DNA of 64,000 nt, from positions 1,736,001 through 1,800,000 of the forward strand of contig VCCI02000001.1 of assembly GCA_005938025.2 (NCBI GenBank). Reading direction: 5' to 3'. Numbering within the stretch: position 1 is the stretch's first letter; every line of letters starts with the position of its first letter. Shown here one piece after another: positions 1 to 9,073 of the stretch. The DNA is from Inquilinus sp. KBS0705 (GTDB taxonomy: Bacteria > Bacteroidota > Bacteroidia > Sphingobacteriales > Sphingobacteriaceae). Both the position numbers and the translations under genes were made by a program. Below the pieces are notes generated by a model. It made no database searches. It had not been told where the DNA came from and saw only the letters and a program-made list of their open reading frames with translations.

Positions 1-2067
1 TGATTTGTTGAGCAAACCGCCTACAAAGGCAAAGCACGCGTTGGCAATATCATCGGGCAGTATGGTTTCGTTTAAAAGCGTTCGTTTGGCATAGTAAGCA
101 GGCAACTCTTCTACTGTAATGCCATAAGCCTTTGCCCTTCCCTCTGCCCAGCCACCGGCCCAAATATTACTATCACTGATCACCGCATCAGGATTTACTA
201 CGTTTACACGTATACGGTCGGCACCCAGTTCGGCAGCGTTTAGCCTGCTTAGGTGCAGTTGTGCCGCCTTAGCGCTGCCATAGCCCGCATTATTTGGCCC
301 GCTAACCAACGCGTTTTTGCTCACAATATTTATCACATCGCCGCCAATGCCCTGCTTTTTCATTACTGTGGTAGCAGCCTGTGTTACAAAAAACTGGCCT
401 TTCACCAACACATCATATAGCAGGTCCCAATCTTTTTCGGTGGTATCGCCAATAGCTTTTGATATGGATAGCCCTGCATTGTTCACCACAATATCTACGC
501 CACCAAAGGCAAGCGCAGCGGTGTCCATAGCCGCTTTTATTTGCTCGCTGCTGGTTACGTCCATTTGCGCGGTAGTGTAAGCATCTTTGCCGTACAGCCC
601 TTTAAATTCATCTGCGGCACCGGCAAGGCGGTCGGCATTCATGTCGTTCAGTACCACAACGGCACCCTCTGCTACAAACTTTTTAGCTATGGCTTTACCA
701 ATCCCTCCGGCACTGCCTGTAATCAGCGCAATTTGCCCCGATAGTGGTTTTGGCTTCGGCATGCGTTGCAATTTAGCTTCTTCGAGTAACCAATATTCTA
801 TATCAAAGGCTTCCTGACGAGGTAAAGAGGTGTATGCTGATATGGCCTCGGCGCCTTTCATTACATTGATGGCGTTGATATAAAATTCGGCGGCTACACG
901 GGCTGTTTGTTTATCTTTAGCAAAGGTGAACATACCTACCCCTGGGTATAATATCACCACCGGGTTAGCATCGCGTATGGCGGGGCTGTTGGGGTGTTTA
1001 CAGTTGTTATAATAATCGGTATACATTTGGCGGTAGGCCTCAAATGCGGGTTGCAGTTTAGCTTTAATAGCGTCTACATCGATAAGGTCCTCATCGGTTT
1101 TCAGATCCAATACCAGCGGACTTATCTTTGTCCTTAAAAAGTGATCGGGGCAGCTGGTACCCAATGGTGCCAAGCGGCTTAGATCAGCGGAATTGGTAAA
1201 CTCCAGCACTCTGGCATCATCTGTAAAATGCCCTACCATTTTTGTTTTGGACGAGCAGAAACCACGTAGCACAGGTGCTAAAGCCGCCGCTTGTTTTTTT
1301 CGGTTAGCTTCATTAAGGCTTTGCAATACCTGCCCGCCAAATACAGGGCCTTTTTTGCCATAGTTCTGTTCTAAATATTCCGCGCATTTTTCAATTACTT
1401 CCAGCGTGTTCATATAGCTTTGGTAAGCGGTATCGCCCCAGGTAAATAAGCCATGCGAGCCAAGCATAATTCCGCGGATGCCGGGGTTTTCGTCAAGGCA
1501 TTGCTTCAATTGCAAGCCAAGGTCAAAGCCCGGCCTTTGCCAGCCTACCCAGCCAATAGTGCCGCCAAAAAGTTCTTTTGTTATTTTTTCGCCATCCTTT
1601 GCCGCCGCTATGGCAATTGCTGCGTCGGGGTGCAGGTGGTCTATATGTTTAAAGGGTAAAAAGCCATGCAAGGGTGTATCAATAGATGGTGCTTTTGATG
1701 CCAGGTCGAATATGCTGTGGTTAAACAACTCTACCATCTCATCTTCAAATTCAATACCCCGGTAAACATTTTTCAGGCTACGTAAACGATCTACATACAA
1801 TGCTGCCAGGCCGCTCTTTTTTAAGGTGCCTATATCACCGCCCGAGCCTTTTATCCACATCACCTCTACCTGCTGGCCGGTAAGCGGGTCTTTATCCATT
1901 ACTTTGCAGGATGTGTTACCACCGCCATAGTTGGTAAGCCGTAGATCGGCACCTAACAGGTTAGACCGGTATATTAATAATCCTACTTCGTCGCCGGCTA
2001 AAGCCGCCGCTTTTTCATCATCCCAAAGATAACTTACGTGTTTAAAAGCTGTTTTATTGGCAGACAT
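1..2067 (-). CDS. Bifunctional class II aldolase / short-chain dehydrogenase (rhamnulose-1-phosphate aldolase plus lactaldehyde dehydrogenase type), 3' end outside window
   Basis: The open frame starts at the ATG at 2065-2067 and runs off the window after 689 codons, so only a short C-terminal tail is probably missing (family length about 700). The N-terminal half is a class II aldolase with histidine-rich zinc-site segments (TPLHGFLPFKHIDHLHPDA near residue 140). The C-terminal half is a Rossmann short-chain dehydrogenase with TGSAGGIG near residue 450 and YGSAK near residue 595. In this family the aldolase splits L-rhamnulose-1-phosphate and the dehydrogenase oxidises L-lactaldehyde. The gene lies 33 bp downstream of rhaT on the same strand, so the two are probably co-transcribed. 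Substrate is inferred from family and neighbour. Cytoplasmic. Confidence 0.9.
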   Translation of the reverse strand, partial: MSANKTAFKHVSYLWDDEKAAALAGDEVGLLIYRSNLLGADLRLTNYGGGNTSCKVMDKDPLTGQQVEVMWIKGSGGDIGTLKKSGLAALYVDRLRSLKNVYRGIEFEDEMVELFNHSIFDLASKAPSIDTPLHGFLPFKHIDHLHPDAAIAIAAAKDGEKITKELFGGTIGWVGWQRPGFDLGLQLKQCLDENPGIRGIMLGSHGLFTWGDTAYQSYMNTLEVIEKCAEYLEQNYGKKGPVFGGQVLQSLNEANRKKQAAALAPVLRGFCSSKTKMVGHFTDDARVLEFTNSADLSRLAPLGTSCPDHFLRTKISPLVLDLKTDEDLIDVDAIKAKLQPAFEAYRQMYTDYYNNCKHPNSPAIRDANPVVILYPGVGMFTFAKDKQTARVAAEFYINAINVMKGAEAISAYTSLPRQEAFDIEYWLLEEAKLQRMPKPKPLSGQIALITGSAGGIGKAIAKKFVAEGAVVVLNDMNADRLAGAADEFKGLYGKDAYTTAQMDVTSSEQIKAAMDTAALAFGGVDIVVNNAGLSISKAIGDTTEKDWDLLYDVLVKGQFFVTQAATTVMKKQGIGGDVINIVSKNALVSGPNNAGYGSAKAAQLHLSRLNAAELGADRIRVNVVNPDAVISDSNIWAGGWAEGRAKAYGITVEELPAYYAKRTLLNETILPDDIANACFAFVGGLLNKS

Positions 2068-2100
2068 GCTGATTTCTTAATTATAATACTGTGTTTTAAT

Positions 2101-3180
2101 TTATTTAATTGAGTTGCCGTAGCCTACCACCAATACCGATAGTATAATGGTAGCTATACCGGCAATAACCGTGTACTTTGCTTTTTTGCTCACGCCTTTC
2201 CATTCGTTTAATAATAAACCCCAGGTGTTGGCAATTAGTATAATAAAGGCCATGTGCAGTATCCACGAACTGGCCCCATTACCCATTTTGCTTTCGCCCA
2301 TGCCGTAAAAAAAGAACTGTAAAAACCAGGTTGTACCTGCAAGTGCACAAAATAAGTAGTTTTTTAATAATGGCTTCTGCTTATCGGTATAGTTGCCAAA
2401 TGTTTTATTACGGGCATTTAAAATCATGCACCATATAAAATTGGTGGTTAAACCTCCCCATAAAATAACAATATAGGTTACGTTGTTTTGAAACAGGAAA
2501 TTCCCCTGCCCCGGATGAGCAGCTTTCCAGGTTTCGTTGGCTGTATCGGCCATTACTTTACCGGCTTCGATACCGAAATTGAAGCAAGCGCTTAATACGC
2601 CCGATACGATGGCTACAAATATGCCCAAGCCAAAACGATAATCTTTATTATCTGCTTCAGCTGTGCGGTTTTTGGCCAGGTCCTGCTCTTTAAGTGTGCC
2701 CGCCTTACCACAAATAATAATGCCAATTACACAAATAACAATACCCAGCAACACCATTTGCCCCCAATGGCTGTGCAGCAGCATGCTAAAGGTATCTTTA
2801 CCCGCCTTAGGGAAAAAGTTATAATACACCGATGGGATGATAGAACCAAAAACAGCGCACAAGCCCAATATAATGGTACTGCCTAATGATACACCCAGGT
2901 ACCTTACGCCAAGCCCATAGGTTAGGCCGCCAATCCCCCATAGCAACCCAAAAAAGTAAGTTAGCGCCAATATTTGCCCGTTGGTGGTTTTTATGATATC
3001 GGCAAAGTGCGGAATGGTTAGCCAGGCCGCCACCGGTGGTACAATAAGCCACGAAAATAAGCCGCCTACAATCCAAAAACTTTCCCAGGCCCAGCCCTTT
3101 ACTTTTTTATAGGGAATATAAAAACTGCCCGAAGCAAAGCCACCAATAAAGTGGAAGATAACGCCAAAAATAATTTCCAT
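2101..3180 (-). CDS. rhaT: L-rhamnose/proton symporter RhaT
   Basis: This 359-residue protein is hydrophobic throughout, with about ten membrane segments. It starts with a glycine-rich segment (FHFIGGFASGSFYIPYKKVK) typical of RhaT in the drug/metabolite transporter superfamily. Length is close to that of E. coli RhaT (344). It would import L-rhamnose with H+ across the inner membrane. The following gene encodes the aldolase/dehydrogenase for rhamnose breakdown, which supports the substrate. No rhamnose isomerase or rhamnulokinase is seen inside the window; they may lie beyond its left edge. Confidence 0.9.
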   Translation of the reverse strand: MEIIFGVIFHFIGGFASGSFYIPYKKVKGWAWESFWIVGGLFSWLIVPPVAAWLTIPHFADIIKTTNGQILALTYFFGLLWGIGGLTYGLGVRYLGVSLGSTIILGLCAVFGSIIPSVYYNFFPKAGKDTFSMLLHSHWGQMVLLGIVICVIGIIICGKAGTLKEQDLAKNRTAEADNKDYRFGLGIFVAIVSGVLSACFNFGIEAGKVMADTANETWKAAHPGQGNFLFQNNVTYIVILWGGLTTNFIWCMILNARNKTFGNYTDKQKPLLKNYLFCALAGTTWFLQFFFYGMGESKMGNGASSWILHMAFIILIANTWGLLLNEWKGVSKKAKYTVIAGIATIILSVLVVGYGNSIK

Positions 3181-3264
3181 TGTTAGGTTTAATTAGCAGG
3201 AAAACGAATATACAATTCTATTTATATAAGCACCACTTTACATGGCATTGTTACAAAAAACAAA

Positions 3265-3282
3265 TGCCCGGTTTCCCGGGCA
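3265..3282 (-). terminator. Hairpin terminator after xylA
   Basis: TGCCCGG and CCGGGCA form a 7-bp GC-rich stem with a 4-nt loop. Read on the minus strand it is followed by a T-rich run (TTTGTTTTTTG). It lies 35 bp past the xylA stop and before rhaT, so it probably separates the xylose operon from the rhamnose genes. Confidence 0.7.
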
Positions 3283-3316
3283 CTCATATTATCAACTACT
3301 TAACTCTCTCTCTTGC

Positions 3317-4648
3317 TTATATGTAACGGTTAATTACATTTTCTAAATACTCTTGTTTACCGCTTATGGTAGCAGGCTCGCCATTGTTAATAGCGTATTG
3401 GCGCAGGTCTTCCAGTGTTAACTTGCCGTTTTCATAATCTTTACCGGCACCGCTATCAAATGAGGCATATCTATCGGCCCTTATTTTGTTATAGTCTGAT
3501 TTTTGCAGAATGTTATCAGCAGTAATTAACGCCCTTGCAAATACATCCATACCACCAATGTGCGAGTAGAACAGATCAGCACGATCAGTAGAGTTACGGC
3601 GTATTTTAGCATCAAAGTTGATACCACCGCCCTGGAAGCCGCCGGCCGCTAAAATGATAAGCATATACTCCGTTACTTCGTTCACATCATTCGGGAACTG
3701 GTCGGTATCCCATCCGTTTTGCAAATCGCCGCGGTTAGCATCTATCGATCCTAATAAACCGGCATCGGCAGCTACCTGCAGCTCGTGCTGGAAGGTATGG
3801 CCCGCCAAAGTAGCGTGGTTAACCTCCAGGTTTAATTTAAAGTCATTTATCAGATCGTACTTTTGTAAAAAGCCTAACACTGTGGCTGCATCATAATCGT
3901 ACTGGTGCTTGGTTGGTTCGCATGGTTTTGGCTCGATAAAGAATGTGCCCTTAAAGCCATTTTTGCGCGCGTAATCTTTAGCCGTATGCAGGAATTTAGC
4001 CAAATGCTCCTGCTCGCGTTTCATATTTGTGTTTAGTAACGACATGTAACCCTCGCGACCGCCCCAAAACACATAGTTTTCGCCACCAAGGGCAATTGTA
4101 GCATCTAAAGCCGCTTTAACCTGTGCACCGGCGTGTGCCAGTACATGAAAATCCGGGTTGGTTGAAGCGCCGTTCATATACCGGCGGTGACTAAACAGGT
4201 TGGCTGTGCCCCATAGCAGTTTTACGCCGCTTGCAGCTTGCTTTTCTTTAGCATAATCAACCAATGCATGTAAACGGCGGTCGTTTTCTTTAACATCGTT
4301 GCCATAATCAACAACATCTACATCATGGAAGCAGTAGTAGCCTAAGCCCAGCTTGGTGATAAACTCAAACGCGGCATCCATTTTATCCTTGGCACGTTCA
4401 ACAGCATCAGCTTTCTCATCCCATGGAAAAAGGTGGGTTGGCCCACCAAACGGATCGGCGCCGCTACCCACAAACGAGTGCCAGTAAGCCACCGCAAAAC
4501 GCAGATGGTCGCGCATGGTTTTGCCTGCTACAACCTTATCGGCATCGTACCAGCGGTACGCCAATGGGTTATCGCTTTGCAAACCCTCGTATTTAATTGC
4601 CCCTATTCCTTTAAAAAATTCCTTTTCGCCTGTAATGATATTCGACAT
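3317..4648 (-). CDS. xylA: Xylose isomerase
   Basis: 443 residues, the usual length for the long (class II) xylose isomerases. It converts D-xylose to D-xylulose in the cytoplasm using two divalent metal ions. Recognisable segments are the N-terminal [20 protein letters not shown], the catalytic-histidine segment [10 protein letters not shown] (His about 108), [12 protein letters not shown], the metal-ligand segment [14 protein letters not shown], and [14 protein letters not shown]. It lies 27 bp downstream of xylB on the same strand, so kinase and isomerase form a two-gene operon. A hairpin terminator follows. Control by the divergent LacI-type regulator is inferred. Confidence 0.96.
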   Translation of the reverse strand: MSNIITGEKEFFKGIGAIKYEGLQSDNPLAYRWYDADKVVAGKTMRDHLRFAVAYWHSFVGSGADPFGGPTHLFPWDEKADAVERAKDKMDAAFEFITKLGLGYYCFHDVDVVDYGNDVKENDRRLHALVDYAKEKQAASGVKLLWGTANLFSHRRYMNGASTNPDFHVLAHAGAQVKAALDATIALGGENYVFWGGREGYMSLLNTNMKREQEHLAKFLHTAKDYARKNGFKGTFFIEPKPCEPTKHQYDYDAATVLGFLQKYDLINDFKLNLEVNHATLAGHTFQHELQVAADAGLLGSIDANRGDLQNGWDTDQFPNDVNEVTEYMLIILAAGGFQGGGINFDAKIRRNSTDRADLFYSHIGGMDVFARALITADNILQKSDYNKIRADRYASFDSGAGKDYENGKLTLEDLRQYAINNGEPATISGKQEYLENVINRYI

Positions 4649-4675
4649 GATGTATTAGTATTTAATTGTTTTGTA

Positions 4676-6157
4676 TTATTTTTTTGATAGTTGGTTTTCT
4701 AATAAAGCTTTCCATTCCTGGTATACGGGTTCAACATTTTGACCGGACGGCTCAACTAATTGTACGGGTTCAAACTGTGTAAACGCTTCTGATGCATCCT
4801 TATAAATATTTGCGCCTATACCCGCGCCAATAGCCGCGCCTACACTGCCATCGTTTTGATATAATTCAACCGGTACGCCTGTAAAATCGGCGAAGCTTTG
4901 TGCAAATAATTCGCTCAAAAACAAATTGGCCTTGCCTGCGCGTATAATAGAGGGCGACATGCCATTTTCGCGCATAATGTCCAGCCCATACCTAAACGCG
5001 CTGGCAATACCCTCCTGCGCCGCACGGAAAATGTGCGCAGGGGTGTGTAAATTCAAATCGATATTGTGGATATGCGCACCTATTTGCTTGTTGTTAAGCA
5101 TCCGTTCGGCACCGTTACCAAAAGGCAATATTTGCAGGCCATCGCTACCCAGCGGCGCTTTCAGTGCTTCCTGATTCATTTGTTTATAACTTAACGATGA
5201 GCCATAGATGCTTTTTATCCAGCGGTATAGGCTGCCTGTACCATTAATACAAAGTAATACGCCCAAGTGCTTATCGTTGGTAGCATAGTTAACATGGGCA
5301 AAGGTATTTACGCGCGATTGCTTATCGTAGGTTAACTTATCGCTAACACCATATATAACGCCTGACGTGCCTGCCGTTGCAGCTACTTCGCCGGGTTTAA
5401 GCACGTTTAAAGACAATGCATTGTTAGGCTGATCGCCGGCCTTATAAGTTACCGGGATGCCTACTTTTAATTTAAGGCTTTGTGCTACCTGTGCCGATAC
5501 CTGCCCATGTTGAGAAAAAACAGGCTTTATTTGCGGGAACAGATGTTTATCAAACTGATAATAATTTAATACATCGGCCGAAAAGCTGTCTGTAACAAAA
5601 TCATAAAACACGCCCTCGGATAAAGAAGATACAGAACAACTGATGTCGCCGGTAAGCTTCATGGCAATGAAATCGCCGGGCAGCATTACTTTATATATTT
5701 GTTTATAAACCTCAGGCTCGTTAGCTTTTACCCAGGCCAGTTTTGAGGCTGTAAAATTACCGGGAGAATTGAGTAAGTGCGATAAACTTTGCTCCTGGCC
5801 TATGGTTTCAAACGCCTTGTTGCCTATTTCAACCGCACGGCTATCGCACCAAATAATGCTATCGCGCAGGGCTTTGCCTTGTTGGTTAACCAATACCAGG
5901 CCATGCATTTGATAGGCTATACCTATTGCAGATATATCGTGCGGGTTATAGCTTTTTGTGGCATGGCAAAGTTGTATGGCATTTTGTGCCTGATCCCACC
6001 ACATATCCGGCGATTGCTCGGCCCAGCCCGACTGTAATGACTTAATAGGCGATTCGCTATCCGGGTATTGCGCGGTTGCCACCAGTTTTTGCGAACCAGA
6101 GTCAACAACGGATACTTTAACCGACGAAGTACCGATATCGATACCCAACAATAACAT
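4676..6157 (-). CDS. xylB: Xylulokinase (FGGY family)
   Basis: 493 residues, typical of FGGY carbohydrate kinases. The N-terminal phosphate-binding segment GIDIGTSSVKVSV is at residues 5-17 and the C-terminal GSVGAAIGAGIGA segment is present. It phosphorylates D-xylulose to xylulose-5-phosphate for the pentose phosphate pathway. It is the first gene of the xylB-xylA operon. Its start is 111 bp from the ATG of the divergent LacI regulator, and the interval contains an operator-like palindrome. Substrate is set mainly by pairing with xylA. Confidence 0.93.
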   Translation of the reverse strand: MLLLGIDIGTSSVKVSVVDSGSQKLVATAQYPDSESPIKSLQSGWAEQSPDMWWDQAQNAIQLCHATKSYNPHDISAIGIAYQMHGLVLVNQQGKALRDSIIWCDSRAVEIGNKAFETIGQEQSLSHLLNSPGNFTASKLAWVKANEPEVYKQIYKVMLPGDFIAMKLTGDISCSVSSLSEGVFYDFVTDSFSADVLNYYQFDKHLFPQIKPVFSQHGQVSAQVAQSLKLKVGIPVTYKAGDQPNNALSLNVLKPGEVAATAGTSGVIYGVSDKLTYDKQSRVNTFAHVNYATNDKHLGVLLCINGTGSLYRWIKSIYGSSLSYKQMNQEALKAPLGSDGLQILPFGNGAERMLNNKQIGAHIHNIDLNLHTPAHIFRAAQEGIASAFRYGLDIMRENGMSPSIIRAGKANLFLSELFAQSFADFTGVPVELYQNDGSVGAAIGAGIGANIYKDASEAFTQFEPVQLVEPSGQNVEPVYQEWKALLENQLSKK

Positions 6158-6225
6158 ACTTATAAAAGATTAGATTTTTTAACTGGTTTAAGAGAAGGCT
6201 AAATTAAACATCTTTTAAAAAAAAG

Positions 6226-6235
6226 CAATCGATTG
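6226..6235. promoter_or_regulatory. Candidate LacI-family operator, copy 1
   Basis: The perfect 10-bp palindrome CAATCGATTG with a central CG fits LacI/PurR-type operators. It lies between the divergent xylB and lacI-type genes, 34 bp upstream of the regulator ATG. The same 10-mer recurs at 7349-7358, just past the regulator stop. Confidence 0.6.
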
Positions 6236-6268
6236 TTAAAATTTATTTTTACATATTTGTGCACCGCC

Positions 6269-7303
6269 ATGACACCTAAAAAAAGAACTACTATTTACGA
6301 TATTGCTGCAAAATTAAACATTGCGCCATCGTCTGTATCAAGGGCTTTAAGCAACAGCGGCACGGTAAAGGAGTCGACCCGGAAGCTGATATTAAAAACA
6401 GCAGAAGAGCTGAATTACAAAATGAATACCCTTGCATCAAACCTCCGCAAGGGCAAAAGCAAAACCATTGGCGTAGTGGTGCCGCGCATTAACCAAAACT
6501 TTTTTGCCAATGTAATTGCCGGTATAGAAGAAGCCAGCTACATACAAGGGTACAACCTTATTATTTGCCAAAGCAACGAATCGTACGACAAAGAGGTGCA
6601 GTGTGTAAACACCTTAATAAACCAGCATGTAGATTGTATTGTGATATCAATATCGGTTGAAACCACCGATTACAAACACCTGCAAAACATTGTTGACCAC
6701 CGGATTGAATTAATACAGTTTGACCGCGTAACCGACGAACTGGAAACCTTAAAAGTAATAAACGATAACCAGCAGGCATCATACGAAGCAGTAGACCATT
6801 TAATTACAGAAGGATACAAACGCATAGCCCTGCTGGAAGGCCCGCAAAACCTAAACATATTTAAACAGCGTAAACAAGGTTACCTGGATGCATTGCGAAA
6901 AAACAATATAGCGATAGCAGAAGATATTATACTGGCCAACGCCTGGACCAAAGAATTAGGCGCGGATGCCACACGCAGACTTTTAAACTTACCCAACCCA
7001 CCCGACGCGATATTTGCATCCACGTCAGATTTTTCGGCGCTGGGTGTGTTAGAAGTAGCCACTGCGATGCATATTAAGGTACCCGCGCAGCTGGGGGTAT
7101 GCGGCTATTCAAACGAAGATTTTACAGAGATCACCAGCCCATCCATTACCACTATAGATCAGTTTAGCATATACATGGGCAAAACCATAGCCAACCTGTA
7201 TTTTGATGAAATGAAAAATACAGATGTATCGGTTGTGCCTAAAACCATCAGCATAAAACCAAAGCTTATCGTACGGTCGTCTACATTAAAAAGCATAGGT
7301 TAA
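6269..7303 (+). CDS. LacI-family transcriptional regulator, probably of the xylose operon
   Basis: 344 residues from the ATG at 6269. An upstream TTG in frame at 6233 falls inside the operator and is an unlikely start. An N-terminal helix-turn-helix (TIYDIAAKLNIAPSSVSRAL) and hinge (LASNLRKGKSKTIGVVVP) are followed by a periplasmic-binding-protein-like sensor domain. It is divergent from xylB-xylA, so it most likely represses them and releases on binding xylose or a related sugar. This is inferred from position; the ligand cannot be read from sequence. Two identical palindromes flank the gene, which suggests autoregulation and DNA looping. Confidence 0.88.
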   Translation: MTPKKRTTIYDIAAKLNIAPSSVSRALSNSGTVKESTRKLILKTAEELNYKMNTLASNLRKGKSKTIGVVVPRINQNFFANVIAGIEEASYIQGYNLIICQSNESYDKEVQCVNTLINQHVDCIVISISVETTDYKHLQNIVDHRIELIQFDRVTDELETLKVINDNQQASYEAVDHLITEGYKRIALLEGPQNLNIFKQRKQGYLDALRKNNIAIAEDIILANAWTKELGADATRRLLNLPNPPDAIFASTSDFSALGVLEVATAMHIKVPAQLGVCGYSNEDFTEITSPSITTIDQFSIYMGKTIANLYFDEMKNTDVSVVPKTISIKPKLIVRSSTLKSIG

Positions 7304-7348
7304 GCAATAATTATATTGGCTGTTAACGTAATAAAGCACAGTTTTTCA

Positions 7349-7358
7349 CAATCGATTG
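7349..7358. promoter_or_regulatory. Candidate LacI-family operator, copy 2
   Basis: The same palindrome as at 6226-6235 (CAATCGATTG) sits 46 bp past the regulator stop, in a convergent intergenic gap where no promoter is expected. Its centre is 1,123 bp from that of copy 1. An auxiliary looping site is the simplest reading. Confidence 0.45.
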
Positions 7359-7382
7359 CGGTATACGCTATATATATAAATA

Positions 7383-7422
7383 AAAAAGGGCTATCTGTTA
7401 ATTTTAACAGATAGCCCTTTTT
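7383..7422. terminator. Bidirectional terminator
   Basis: A perfect 19-bp inverted repeat with a 2-nt loop has A-rich and T-rich outer ends, so it can work in both directions. It separates the convergent LacI-family gene and MFS gene. Confidence 0.9.
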
Positions 7423-7437
7423 ATTAGCTAAGTAATA

Positions 7438-8694
7438 TTACTCTGCCTGGAATACCGGCGTAGCATTAGCTTGTTTCTTTTTACCCTTCATGTAAATATT
7501 AAGCAGTGTAAACGCCACTACCAATATAATAGGAATAATAAGGGTTAATTGTAGTACTTCGGGGCCGGCAAGGCTTTTAGCTTTATCAAGCGCCTCGCCG
7601 GTAGCGGTTGCACCGGCAGGCAGGTGTTTAGCCACCAGTTCGTCGTAGTGCTTGCCCATGAAAATACCGTATATAGATACAGCAAACATACCGGCCCCAC
7701 CTACAAGGTTTAAGCCAAGTGCGCCCGATTTAGGTATGTATTCGGCAACAAAACCTATCATAGTAGGCCAAAAGTAACATACCCCCATTCCAAATATAAG
7801 CGCCGCAAAAAATATAGAGTTACCTGTAAGCGTGCTTAACAAATACAAGCCTATGGTAGCTACAATAGACGATATTAACAACACACCCTGCGGCGAAAAC
7901 CTATGTACTATAGGCCCCGCAAAACCACGGCCTACAACCATTACACCGGTTGTAAGCGTTAGTATCAGTATGGCGTTGCTGGTAACATTCTTTAATAAAA
8001 CATCTATCCACTGGCCGGTAAATAATTCGGTGATGGCTGTACCAAACATGCAGATAAACATAAATCCAAATAGCCAGGTAAAAGTACCTTTATACATATC
8101 TTTTGTAGAATAGCCTGATGCTACACGCTCGGTAACCGGGAATTGCAGCGTAGAAAACAGGTAACCGTAAATAAGCGTTGGAATGATCATTAAGCCAACC
8201 TGTACCTGCCAGCTCACATTAATATAATTTAGTCCAAGTACCAGCAACGTACCTATTACAATACCACCAGGGAACCATAAATGGAAGTGGTTTAATTTGG
8301 TGGTTTTATTATCTGTAAACAGCGATGCCACCAATGGGTTACAGGCAGCCTCGACGGTACCGTTACCTATACCTATTAGTAAAGTTGATATAAAGAGCGT
8401 CCAATAGCCGGTTGCAAATACGGTTAATAATATGCCTGCCAAATGAAAAACAAAAGCCAGCACCAGCAACTTTTTCATGCCTATAACATCAACTATAAAG
8501 CCACCTATAATAATAGCTAAAGGGAAGCCCCAAAATGCAGCGGCTGTTATAACGCCCAATTGCTCAGTATTTAAATTAAAATCGGTGCCAAGCTTGTTCA
8601 TGATGCCGGCCCTTATACCAAATGATAACGAGGTGACCAGCAATGCTAAACAGCTTGCTACAAATAGTTTGTTACGTTCAATAGTAGTACTCAT
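7438..8694 (-). CDS. MFS transporter, probable sugar permease
   Basis: 418 residues with about twelve hydrophobic segments and the major facilitator layout. The N-terminal half includes SFGIRAGIMNKLGTDFNL and a loop after TM2 (GGFIVDVIGMKKLL). The C-terminus is basic and cytoplasmic. It resembles sugar/cation symporters of the FHS/fucose-permease-like branch that often accompany sugar oxidation genes in Bacteroidota. It is divergent from the ThuA/sugar dehydrogenase gene across 379 bp, so the pair may be co-regulated. Substrate is unknown; sugar is inferred from neighbours. Confidence 0.8.
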   Translation of the reverse strand: MSTTIERNKLFVASCLALLVTSLSFGIRAGIMNKLGTDFNLNTEQLGVITAAAFWGFPLAIIIGGFIVDVIGMKKLLVLAFVFHLAGILLTVFATGYWTLFISTLLIGIGNGTVEAACNPLVASLFTDNKTTKLNHFHLWFPGGIVIGTLLVLGLNYINVSWQVQVGLMIIPTLIYGYLFSTLQFPVTERVASGYSTKDMYKGTFTWLFGFMFICMFGTAITELFTGQWIDVLLKNVTSNAILILTLTTGVMVVGRGFAGPIVHRFSPQGVLLISSIVATIGLYLLSTLTGNSIFFAALIFGMGVCYFWPTMIGFVAEYIPKSGALGLNLVGGAGMFAVSIYGIFMGKHYDELVAKHLPAGATATGEALDKAKSLAGPEVLQLTLIIPIILVVAFTLLNIYMKGKKKQANATPVFQAE

Positions 8695-9073
8695 GGTTTA
8701 TTTAGGTTTAAGTGTTTATGTAAAGCAATAGCCCAACTATCAGGTTGAGCATGGTTATAAAAATATTATAAATATGTAAGCCCGGTTAAGGCGACAAAAA
8801 ATAAGCTTTAATGCTAAATAAATATTTGTTTTATCAGCTTCAAAAGCCGTTAATAATAATTGGCGGTACCAATATCTAAATAAAACATGATAATTTATAA
8901 TACTATCGTAGCCTATTTTAACTGTAACAATGTTATAACAAGGCTTTTATTTATACTTGTTGTAGTATATATGTTTTAGTTTACAACCTAATACCTTATA
9001 TTTATTGCGTTAAAAACACACAATGAAAATTGTGCCGCTAAAAACCAATTAGTAAAACCTATAAAATTTATTT
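8695..9073. other. Divergent intergenic region, 379 bp
   Basis: AT-rich DNA between the MFS gene and the ThuA-fusion gene. It must hold promoters for both directions. No palindrome or good TTTG / TAnnTTTG pair could be assigned with confidence, and no coding frame was seen. Confidence 0.5.

Noticed and set aside
317..817. Several plus-strand open frames near the left edge.
   Set aside because: They are shadows of the dehydrogenase half of the bifunctional aldolase on the minus strand, which reads through without stops.
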